DNA from: Ligula intestinalis
Lineage: Eukaryota > Platyhelminthes > Cestoda > Diphyllobothriidea > Diphyllobothriidae
DNA length: 64,000 nucleotides
Direction: 5' to 3'
NCBI GenBank assembly: GCA_036362985.1
Contig: JAYGXS010000008.1
Span: 14,483,909-14,547,908 of the forward strand
Shown here: positions 13,901 through 25,900 of the stretch, one piece after another
Numbering within the stretch: the stretch's first letter is position 1
How the letters are laid out: each line of letters opens with the position of its first letter
Notes under the pieces: generated by a model
Told to the model about the DNA's origin: nothing
The model's database searches: none
The model's input: only the letters and a program-made list of their open reading frames with translations
Translations under genes and position numbers: made by a program

Positions 13901-16900
13901 GACGCGGGTAAGTCATAATGGATTTTTTAAGGTTTCCGTGTTGGGAGTGCAATGTTTTTTAGTAAAAGTTCAAGGCTATAGGACTGCTGTAAGAATGATC
14001 AGCCGGTCGCATGCTAACTGAGCGAGTTAAGGTGAGAAACAGTCACTATGCGGTTGTGTGGTAGGCAAAAGTGTTTCCCGTTTACCCAAGGTTTCCATGT
14101 GGGAGTGCAATGCGTGAACGCAACGTAACCCAATGAAACGGTAAGGTAAAGTGTACCAACCGTCAGCAATAAGCTGCAATGTAATGAGTCCAAATAAGGC
14201 AAAATAGGATTGAAATAAAATATATAGGCCTAAATAGGTTCAATTAAATGCATATAGTCATTATTTAGGTATATTTAACGTGCATGCGCAAAACAGCTTA
14301 CTTTTACCGTCAATTTGAACTATCTCTGTTCAGATCTGGACGCTGATCTGCTGGAGAGCCATGGAGACGAAGTGAAGTCCAGCCCCGCTGAACACGGTGA
14401 TGAACAGACTGATCCGGACTACAGATTTTATCCCAGTGTGACAGTCCCGAGGACAGAGGAGGATAATCAAACGGAGCGTGGTTGCCTCGACAAGTCTGTT
14501 GTATGTACTGTAGGGCGGTTTTTCTGCTGACTTGGTTCATTTTACTGGTTTTCTCGTACTGTGTACGCCCAGTGGATAGCGAGCCTTGGCTACAGCGTTG
14601 GTGGATTAACCAAGCATAAGTAAACGTCCCCAACTACCGGGTTATTGTTTCAATACCTGGACGAATACGGATATTTTTGTAAGCTACTCCCTCCCGTATC
14701 ATAAGGCAGTGCCACGCGGAGTATAGGAACGATGGCGACAGGAGCCTTTTCGGAGAGGTATCGTGTTATTTCTGAAGTATATAGAATGAAAAACAATCGT
14801 ATCTGCGCCGCAAGTCTGTTTTAATGCATTAAAATATTCAGGAGGAACTTAAATATGCCTTTGCTCTAGCCAAAATCCTTTGCTGGAGGTTATTTTTTAT
14901 AAGTTTTCGTCGTCGGTCGCAAGTCGTTTGCTGCTATGACTCGGTCTGGTTCTTCAAAGTCCGAAGGACCGTGTGGCTGCCCAGCTGCAGTCCACCAAAG
15001 TACCAACACGGAAGGGACTACAATCGGCCGCGAGGAAAACGTGTGCAAAGCCAGCAAGTCCTTTTTACAAAGCGGCTGTGTGTAGTTATAGCATTATATC
15101 CAATCCGTTTAAAAAGAAAACTCTAGAAGAGCCCAGCGACTTCTTCCCGCAGAAATGACCCAATCAGATCTGTGGCCACATTCACAACGCAAGGCGCTGT
15201 CAAACGCACGTCCATGGCGTGTAGCGTGGGAACGTTTGCAAGGGCTTTCCTGTGAGAATGAATTATCGGGTGAATTGAGCCATTCCAAATATATTCCAAC
15301 GACAAAACTAACCTAAAGTCTTCACTTGACTCCAGCTGGCCATCGAGGTGGACGTTTTATCCATCCACCTCGGGTTTGTTAATCCACCAGGCCGCTGATA
15401 CACTTGGACCGACCAGGAGTGTTGTACCCCAACCAGTAGACGGAACAAAGGAAAGAGACGGTTTCTGAGAGTATAGACCTTATTCCAGACCAACAGAAAA
15501 CAGTGGATTTCTTAGCTTGTTCTCTCCAGCGTATTTATCAGGTTCTGGGCCTTCCTGGCCTGACATGCGACGGGCGTTCGGGCCTGCACACTGATTCGTA
15601 GTTCCCACGCTGTGTGCCTGGGAAAAGTTTTTAGCGTATTTACTTTGCAGGTGCGGACAATCTTCACGTGTGCTCGAAACAAGAGCGTGCACTGCTTGTC
15701 TGCGCGCATTACTCAGCTGGTGTGCACTCCTAGCAGTTCCCAGCCCCGTAACGAGGAGGGTTTACAGTTCCCCATAACGATGTCATTACAGGAGCCTTCC
15801 CCCACCCCACCCCAGGCGGTCGTGCTTGTAGGCCAGTTGAAGTTGTTTCCTTTTAGCTGTAAGAACAGAAAACGACAGTTCGACCGTCGATTTCGACCAT
15901 GTCCACCGTATACTTCACAACATGATGGTGCAGGGACTGGGACTTGCGCGTGAATTAGTCTTGAGTGATAGTAGACTTGCGCATCATCTACCCTACTATC
16001 TCTTCCCTGACCCACCTTTGCCCGTTGCAAAGATACAGTCAAGAAGACCATGGGCGGGATCAAGTGCAGGTACCTGGCGTGGCCGAAGCCACCCCTATGC
16101 GTGCCACTACGCCCCCCCTTACCATGTTCGCCACTCGTCATGGGCGCACAACCCGAATAACGCCAGCTGTACCCTGATCTGGCCCTCGTGTTGGCCTACT
16201 GCATTTACCACGCGGCCCCTTTAGCGGGCACAAAATGGAATACATAAACGGATAGGCAAATAACTTTGCAGAGGTGCATAAGTTGACTGCCAAGCTGTCA
16301 ACCGCCCGATAATACCTTTGATGAATTAGAAGAGAGAGAGAGAGAAATACCTTTTACACGCCGAGACCCGGATTAGATAAGTTCACGCAACCTACCTGTC
16401 TTCCTAGTCACGTTGCCTCTGGAGTTTTAGACTATTTGGTGCTGTTTTAAGCTGCATCTCGTGGCGATTTTAAGGACGAGTTCTACCTTCTTGGCAGTAG
16501 CTCCTACTGACCGTGACCCCATAGCAACCGCTTCGGTTTGAGGTCCCAGAGCCATTTCTTCGAAGCCTGGCTCGTATGTACATGGGGCCTAGTACGTAAA
16601 GAGCGTGAGTAGACTTGAATACCGTCCTAGTAGTCAATGAGCATCCGCGGCCATTTCCCATCCTATTTACTCTGCTTTGCTATTGCAATATAGTGTGTCT
16701 GAGTATAGGTAGTAAACCCAAGCTGAGGCAGGTAAGTTGCCCTTGCGCTTTCTGGGACGTTGGTAGACCGGTGACAATTAGACTATTTATAAACTATTTT
16801 TGATGTGGCAGCCTAATTCACAAGGCTGGCTTCACTCGGACATCCACCCAAAACTTCCCGCGTCAGGGTATAAAGTGGTGTTTGAAATGTTCACCCAACC

Positions 16901-19900
16901 CTCTCCTCAGGAAGGTCTTGTGGAAATTTCAAATATTGAATGACCGATGCTCATTGCACTACCCCCTAAATTTGGTTGACCTAGATCACAGTCACGTCAT
17001 GCGACAATAGAAAGTAGGTGGGACACTTGTCTGCGCATTTAGTTAGTGCTCGTATGATGGGAGGTCTGTGATATGGAAGCCCAGTCTGTGTGCGCTGGGA
17101 TCCGGACTGCTGCTCTTATCCTCTTTTTGCGTTTAACTCGAACGTAGGCTGTGGCCAGGTTGTGAATGCCAAACATGGGGGGCCGTGGGTGGCACGCGTA
17201 TTTGGAGGCCCAGGCACCAGCCACTCTCACGCCGTGGGATTTGGGTCAGGCGTCTACAGTCACGCCTCCCATCTGCGCCCAATCCCGCATCAGGTCTTCT
17301 TGACTCCATTTTGACAGCGCGCTCGGCTCAGTGAAGGAAGAGAGAAGGAGAGAGATTGCGGCAGATGCAACGCTAGTCTACTATCATGTAAAATTAATCC
17401 ACGCGTAAGTCACTGTCCCTGTACCGCAACCCTCCTGTGGAACACACAGCGGATATAATCCGAAGAGATAGTCGAACTGCCGAGCTCTGGATTGAGGATT
17501 CAAGCACAACGAAAAGATTGGGTGTCATAAGGCTACGGTGCGTGCCTTCGGCCACAGGGCTTAAATGCGTCTCCGGGGGGGGGGGGGGGGCTGGATTAGT
17601 CATGCGCCCTATTCCCGCGCCGCAATCATGAAGGAGTCGGCATGCTGGGGTCATTGGGTCTGGAGGGGGGAGAGTTTGGGGTAGGGTGTGGAAACTGCCT
17701 GTATGTCAAACCCACGGAGAGCGGGTAGTTGTCGGGACGGTGTGATATCACCACCGGGATTACTCCCGCCTTCCCAAGGGTGATGTGACCACCGATGCCA
17801 AAGTGCCCAAGCGCGTCTCTGCGACGAGTGGGTGATTCGGGCTTCGCGCAAGCTGCAAAATTTTATGCGCTTTAGGAACTACAGCTAAGATGAGCCATCA
17901 GACCGAACCCCACTGACGAAAGGTCAACCATACACCACCCCCTCCCAATCGGGGGGGAGGCAACTCACAACACACGCAGCCATACTGTACGCTGGACACC
18001 CACCACAGGGAGCCAAAAAAACTCGATCAGCCTGAGGTCGGCAAACGTGCCACGTGTCACGCCAATTCTGGTTCGGCTGGGTTACCTACGATCAACGAAG
18101 GCTGGCCCGAGTGGCCTTTCCATTGCGGCTTTGTCATTTTGTCTGTACAATTGCCCATTAACCAGGAATTGAACATTTTTCTGTACAGTGTCTCAGCAAT
18201 TCAAGTAGTAGTTTGGGGTGGGGCAAACAGATTTCGGTCGCATCTACTGCTTCTTCCAATGGCAGATTTGTAAATAATGGCTCGAATGAAATCATACATT
18301 TGTAAAGATGTTTTGATGATGTTATGATGATGTCCCGTACTAGACCCGGCACAATCGGCTGCATGGGGATCCAATCAGCTTTCGCCAAAATTACTCCGAA
18401 ATTAAATTTTCTGCTGCGCACAAGTTACCCTCGCACAGAGTGTGTCGTTGCTTTAACCTTTCCGTTATTTAAACAAGGCAAAGGTAGCAATTATCAAACC
18501 TGCATCCAACGCGCACAAGAACGCTGTTGCAATTAATGAGCAATCATCGGACCAATTAAGACCTCCAGTGGTGGCTACAGGAACGGACAATCATAGTACG
18601 CATGCTGGTGACAGCTGTGAACTATAAATACCGTGCAATCTGTGCATGTATCACCCCTTATCTGCGCACGTCTCAGACCTGTTTACGATTACCTATGACT
18701 AAGGATTCCCGACGGAATCCGAAACGTCAGAAAAATAACGTCCTTGTTCCAGTGATCGCATCTTCTTCTTCGGAACAACATATACTGTCCAATTAGCTGT
18801 CGACCTTGAGGGCTAAACGGTGATAGGTAAATCAAGCACGAGCTGTTTGTCTGAGAAGCGGGGTGCGCACAGTGAGGGCGAAGAAGAGGGGGAGGCCAGT
18901 TATCAAAGCTAGCCAGTTCAGGTTACAGTAACAACCTGTAAAGCGTGATTAAAAGGACAGAGCAGCAGTCGCACATGTGAGCAAGGGAGGGAGCGTGAGG
19001 AGATGGGAGTTGGAATGGAATTATCTCGCTCGTCGATCCATGTCACGGCAATGTGAGGTTGATCACGTGATCAAACTGCTTACAGAAAGACGCCAACTCC
19101 CAGGTTGCAGCTCACTCGACAGGACTTGACCATATTTTCATGTTTGACGAGGCCGAAATCCTCGCATAAGGTGACAACCGCGTAAGCCGCGAGCTGCTCG
19201 AATCATGGTTCTCAGGCCCCCTTCCATCAACAAGCGCAACGATTTGGCGTTCCCATGCGGTGTACTGAGAGGATTCCCGAGCAAGAGAATCAGTCACGTG
19301 GGAAGGGCCGGGTGCAGTAACAACTCGGACGACAGCGGGCATAATTTTTGCGCAATTATCAAGCCCGTATCCGACGCGGACAAGAACATTGTGGTAATTA
19401 ATGAACCATCACTGCATTAACTAAGATCTCAGACGATGGCTACAGGAACTGACAATTATAGTACGTATGTAGATGACCACTCTGAACTATAAATTACCTT
19501 GCAACCTGTGCGTGTATCATTCTCATCTGCGCATGTCTCAGACTTTTCGACGATCACCTATGATTAAGGATTTTCAATGGAATCCGAAACATCAGGACAA
19601 TAAAACTCTTGTTCCAGTGGTCGCTTCTTCTTCTGAACTGCTTCCTGGAACTCGCATATTTAATTCTAGAGTTTTGGTTTCCTTTTCTGCGAAGAAGATT
19701 CGATCGCTGGAACAACACTTATATTTGTTTGATGTTTCAACCGCCAACGCGGACTCGTCATCAGAGAAACGAGCATAATATAACAGCAGAAGCGTTGATA
19801 CATGCACAGGAAGTTGCATTTTTAATAGAACACGGTCCTTACTGCACACGTAAGACAACTAAAGACAATTCACGATAATTGCCTTCTTGTGCGTGGATGG

Positions 19901-22900
19901 CTTGGTGACCGACATACGGGCCGTGATCTGCTGAACTTGCATCACGCGTGGTGGAAGTGGACCTGATGAGTGCTCGGCCATCTGGTGCTCCGATGTTGGC
20001 ATAAGACGACGCGGTGGCCTGTGCGTTACGCAAGTGCTCAGTTTTTTCAGCCAAATTGAGCCTCAGTACTGAATCTGGATTGGGTAAGTCATTATGCTTG
20101 TTTATGGCCTGGGGGCCGTTAACTCATGAATCAAGTTATTCTGGAGCAATCATCAGGTCCAATTCCACCACGCGTGATGCAAGTTCAGCAGATCACGGCC
20201 CGTATGTCGGTCATCAAGCAATCCACGCACAAAGGACAATTATCATTAATTGTCTTTATTTGTCATACCTGCACAGTAATGATTGTGTCCTATAAATATT
20301 GCAACTTCCTATGCATGTACCAACCATTTCTGATAGTATTTCCTGCTCGTGCCTCCGCGATGGATGTCGAAAGGTCAGGCGAATAGAAGAGTTATCCTAG
20401 TGACCGAATCTTATTCTCAATTACTTCCTGAGACTCGCATATTCGCCTTTATTGACAATTTATCCCTGCATTGCAGCGGCCTCTGCAAAGTGCAGGACAG
20501 CATTAAATCCTGTCAAATTTTCTTGCTTATGCTTTGTTCGAATTTCTTCCGGGAAAACGGTGCTTCAACCTTCTCTTAGTACTAATGTTAGCAAACTGCG
20601 TTGGATTATTTGTTTAAACCTTCTCTTTTTCTTTACAGAAGCAGACTGAGGAGGACCAGGTCGAGGCAGAAAAGGTATCATTGCTCCAACGGAGATCCGA
20701 ACCATCTTCGCTAACCTCCTCCTCGTCCAGTGCTTTGGAGACGACCGCTGAGAACTTAAAACAGCTCGTAATGCGTAAGCTTTGTTCTCCGCTGGGGAAA
20801 AGATTCAGATTTTAAAACTAACTGTTTGTCATTTACGGGTGGGCGTGGCATCAGTATATGGAATTAAGCATGGGTAACCGAGAGCGAAACTTGCAACTTT
20901 ACCTATTCATTCAACTACTCTTTTATTGCTTCTCTATTCTACCTTCTTATGCATGGTAGGGTGCTCACCAATCTGGTTCAGGAACATGCTCGTCCCTTTG
21001 TGCCTTGGAGCTCAGTCTAGAGCCCTCGCAGACAGTCCCATGGTGACTTGTACTATATGATGGCGTTAAAATGACAAAAATCAGGGAGATCGGCATGTGT
21101 ATTTCTAACTTTTTAGCCGTCATCAACTAGTCATACTCAATCCAGGGTAAGGATCACCCGAGATTGCATCCCGTGATGCTTTGGTTATGGGTTGTACCAC
21201 TCTACCATTGAGCTATGGGCCCGTTTTTTTTGTCGGTCAGATCGCGGGTTTGATTCTCGGGTGATCCGCACCCTGGAATATAGTAAGACTGACTAATGAC
21301 GGCTTATAAGCCTGAAATGACCATTCCGCTCTCTCTAGTCTTTGTCAGTTTCACTCCATCATTATGCCGTCTGAAGGACACCGATGTTACGTTATGTCTT
21401 CACATTTTCCGGCAGCTACTGCTATTTGGAGGTAACCTTGTCGTAATTGCTAGTGTTATCAAGAAGACGAAATAAAGTGAAATGGTTTAACTGCGAGAAA
21501 ATGAACTTAACAAAGGCTGCGCCATGTGCCAGGTGCCAGCTATGTTTGCACGCCAGTTGTGTCCATGAGATTGTATGCTGTTGTGTAGCCTTGGCTGCAG
21601 GATGAAGTGGAAATATCGATCGAATGTGAGCTTACACGCTTATCAAGCGGCGGGTCAATCGATAGCGTTAAAAAGGCTGATAGTGCGCGCAGAGTGGATT
21701 ATTCGTCACATGTGAACGTAAGTCATGGCAGACGCGAGCAAGATGAGTTATCGCAGTAGCGCTGGGCGGCAGACAGCTACAACCTCTCAGTTAATCAGGG
21801 CCATGATTGGCTGAATGAATAAAGGCAGAATAAACCGGAAACAGGCTTTATCAATCTACCCGCATTTTCTGTTGTTACTCATTTCTGCAATTCTAACCTG
21901 GTCGGTTTCGGCCTGATAGTTGATTGCCTGTTCGTGGCCTCTACCCCCTACATACGGAGGTCGTTTGCTGCGGGAAATTACTTGAACTTGCTACGGCTGC
22001 GATCATGACTGACCTAGCCGGCCTCGATTATGTCCCGAATGGTGCTTCTCCAAGCGCGACCATCCATGGCCGCAGACCTGGACAGTTTAACCCATTCTCT
22101 TCGCCAGCGCCGGGGACCAAATACCGAAGGTCCGAGAACCGCTTCCATATCTTGACGGACCGAGTCAAGCCAGGTTTTGAGTTGACCCCCTCTTCGACGT
22201 TTCCAATTAGGCAACGGTTTCATGTCGAGGGCACTAGCACTGAGCTCTTGAGGTTGGCGACGAAGAACGTGTCCAACCCATCTCAACCGTCTTTCATGAA
22301 TGGCCTGGGATATCCTTGTGATTTTTTTACAGCGATTGCGCACTGTCTCATTGGAGACAAAGTCGGTGTATTTCACTCGAAGGATGCTCCTCAGACAGTG
22401 ATCGAAGACTTCCAGTTTCTGTTCATCGTCCACTCGCATAGCCCAACATTCGCATCCGTATAGGAGAATGGACCGCCAGATGCACGGTACACTCGGATCT
22501 TTGTTGAGATAGAGATATCGCGTCGGGTCCATAAGCACTTCCGAAGGCTGGAGAACACTCGTCGCGCTGCATCAATTCGGGAGAAAATGTCAGCCTTACT
22601 CTGTCCATTTGGCAGCAATCTCACTCCGAGGTATTTGAAACTGTCAACTTCTTCTAGTTGACAGCCACTAATCTCGGGAGATGCCTTCTCTTCGGTTGGG
22701 ATGCAGCATGAAGACACTTTGGTCTTCCCAGCGTTTATGGATAAGATGACCGTTTACGCGACTTCGTTCACCCGTGACACCATAGACTGGAGATCGCCAA
22801 AGCTCGATGCTAGTAAGGCGATATCATCGGCATAGTCAAGGTCAGTCAACCAGCGTCCGAGTGCAAGCTCAATACCGTCACCTTCTTGTAGGGCCTTCCC

Positions 22901-25900
22901 GAGAACCCAGTCAATGGCGTGGTTAAAGAGAATGGGCGACAAGACACAGCCTTGCCGAACGCCTGACCGAATAGCGAAGGGTTCTGAGAGGTTGTTGTGG
23001 ACGTAAACCCGCGCAGTAGTGGAGTGGTAGTATGCCTTGATCATGGCGATTAGTTTTGGTGGTACATCATCAAATGCCATTATCCGCCATAGACAGTCAT
23101 GATGGACGGAATCGAACGCAGCGGCAAAGTCAACAAAGCAAATGGCCGTTGGTTGCTAGTAGCTGTGGCGGAATTTTAAGGATCCGTCTCAGAGTGAATA
23201 TCTGATCCACACATCCATGCCCAGCACGAAATCGGGCCTGGTTTGGTCGCATCCTGGAGTCGTGCACAGACTGGAACCGCCTGAGGAGAACGATAGCAAA
23301 AATCTTCGCAGCAATGTCGATGAGAGTTATGCCACGGTAGTTCTCACATCTTGTCTTGTCTCCCTTCTTGTGGATAGGCACAAGGATGCCTGAGCCCCGG
23401 TCATCAGGAACGATCTCGTCTCTCCATGCTTGTCCAATCACCTCATGAAGCCAAGGCACCAGAGTGTCGGCACAAGACTTGTAGTTTTCAGCGGGGATTC
23501 CATCCTCTCCAGGTGCCTTATTGTTGCACAGCCTTTTTATGGCATTGGCGATTTCTGCTTCAGAAGGCGGGTCGCATGACATCAGATAAATGAAAGATGG
23601 ACGAGGCTCTACTGGTGATGGGAGCAGGGCGGCGGTGGGCTCCGTATCGAAGTTGAGGAGGTGCTCGAAATTCTCACGCCAGCGTTCGATCTTAGTCGCA
23701 TTGTCAGCAATAAAGCTGCCATTCACATCACGAACTGAGTCACTCATTGGAGACAGTCTACCACTAGCCTGGCGAATAAGTTGGTAGAGCTTTCGAGTAT
23801 CACCAATGTTTGAGGCCTGCTCCATGGAAGTTGCAATTTCAGCCCAGTATTTCTTTCGATACTCTCTGGCCGATTTTGGCGAAAGGAGTCGTCATTACGG
23901 GCCCTAGCTCAGGCTGTCTCCGCAGACAACTGCAGGGTTCGTCGGGAAACCCATTTATCGGTTGCGCCTTTTCCTGTTTCAATAAATGCCGTACCTCTTG
24001 TGACAAAAATGACAGGTGGCGAGGCACTGATCAACTTCGACTCGAGGAAGTGCTTATGGGTCATCCGCTAGACCCAGTTTGTGTGAGTTATCTGCGCCGT
24101 ACTCGAGCGGATGTTGGTGTTTTCAGGCCCGACTGGTTGTCAGGGTTAGGATTGGCTGAATTAAACTGACTATGGCAGCTAAGCCACCCAAGGCCCCTAT
24201 ATCATCTTCCGTAAGACTCTGCCAGGGGCTTCTTACCTTGTCCCACATGTCTTTTAATCGCACTTAATAATTCTTTTAGAACTGAAAGTAAATTTAGAAA
24301 TTGCAGAAACTGCTCCTCTTTCAGCAGCGTATACGCCATTTAAAAAGTCCCAAACTTTAGTCTCTAGTCGGTCAGTCTGTTTTCTTTGGCAGAAAGAACT
24401 GCCGGCCAAGACAAGGGAGACTGGAATGGCCACTTCTGGCGTATTAGCTGTCGTCTGCCAGTCATACCGAACCCCAGGTGGTGCACCGCCGAAGGCTCGT
24501 AGGCATGGCCTTTTTATCAGAAGTCCAATGCTCTAACCATTAAACCACGAGCTCTTTGTCGTTCCGATTTAGATCGGGAGATATTAAATATATACTTCTG
24601 GCTGGTAAGCTAAAATAGCCATTCCAGTCTCCCCCGCCTTTGACGACAATGCTATTTGCCTAGAAAATCAAGAATCATCATTCACAGAGCGAAGACGTTA
24701 CTAAGGAAAATTATGATATCGAAAATCTCCTCCAGAGAAGTGGAGCTGGATAACGTGCACCTCCCCGGTGCCCTTCATGCCGTAGTCTTACACGCTGGAA
24801 TAGCTTGCCTGACATCATCTTTTTCTTCTAGACGATCTCCTACTGCCAGCGTTTTGTCCTCTTAATAAGCTGGTCGATAATTTTCTCACGACAGGACGGA
24901 AGCCAGTGCCGTCAAAACAACCGAGCTTTGTTCTCTATCCCACTTCTTCATCGTCATTTCGACGTGCTCCGAGGGCTGGCGCTATAATCACCTCGGCACG
25001 ACTCTCACGCAGAAGGTACATTCGTCTGCTACTTAATTTCCCATAAGTAGTGGTATTCGAGGTGACCCAGTGCACTTCTTCTTTAGGTCAAGCAATTGGG
25101 CAGCGGTTAAGGCCTTTGCCATTGCCACCGCGGCCAGTGCCTCCTGCCGACGTCTTCAAGCCAGTGAGGTCTGTCAACTGAAACCTCAATTCCAACGGGC
25201 CTCCCTCCCAGCCCATTTCAACCTCTGCAGCTCGCAAGTTGTACAGGGCACCAGCACCAGCGGGGGCTTGGAAAGCGATGCCAACAACAACATTCGGCTT
25301 GGCGCCATTCAAACCTTTGCTGGTAAGGCATCAGCAAAAGATCACCACAGTAGCAAACAGGCCCCACGTTTTGTAAAAAGGGATCTGTGGTAGTAAGGGT
25401 TACATAGGAGAGGGGGATATATCAGGGAGGAGAACCTAGTGATTAAAACAATAAAGCTTAAAAAATTAGAAAATAATTGGGACATTGGCTTACCTAACCT
25501 AAGGATTGATTATTATAATGAGAAAAACAACCAATTTGAAACAAGACCTGCGCAAAGAACTGCGAATTTTCGAGATAAAAAGCAAAGCCGTGAAAGATAG
25601 GATTTTTTCCTATTTTGAAACCGAAAAGCAACCACATATCGCTAATAAAACCAAAAATAAGCTAAATTATAACTAAACTAGCTTAACTAAAAACTAGTCT
25701 AAAGTAAACTACAATTAAAATAAAACGAATGCAAGTAAATAATAAACTAAAAACTTAACTTGAATGCAACTAAATTAAACAAAAACAAAAACGTAACTAA
25801 CTTAAACTGACTAAACGAAAAGGTAAATTAAAACTAAAAGAAACCACAGGACGCTAAAGTATTCCGTTGGGAGCGCAGTGGATTGGTAGACGCAGACACA

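Larger units (their letters stand above)
18480..18790 (+). repeat. Hammerhead repeat unit 1 of a tandem pair
   Basis: Matches 19345-19640 in order and strand (offset about 865 bp). The match covers caattatcaa, gcgcacaagaac, gtggctacaggaac-gacaat, a ctataaat box, gcaa-ctgtgc-tgtatca, tctgcgca-gtctcagac, the ribozyme and ttgttccagtg. It is non-coding and resembles the hammerhead-bearing terminal region of a retroelement. Confidence 0.75.
19690..20420. repeat. Long imperfect inverted repeat of hammerhead units
   Basis: The left arm (about 19690-19974, minus orientation) and the right arm (about 20143-20420, plus orientation) are near-identical over their inner 100 bp (catcaggtcca, accacgcgtgatgcaagttc, agcagatcacggcccgtatg, tcggtca). 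They diverge outward through a TATA-like box and gcaacttcct-tgcatgta into the ribozyme region. The spacer is 19975-20142. The arms are divergent units whose hammerhead regions lie at the outer ends. Confidence 0.8.

Noticed and set aside
14940..15158. Open frame reading [20 protein letters not shown] as a possible extra RASGRF linker exon
   Set aside because: The best acceptor (ttcttcaaag) gives a phase that exons l and m cannot accommodate; exons l and m already join in phase 0. Left as possible chance coding.
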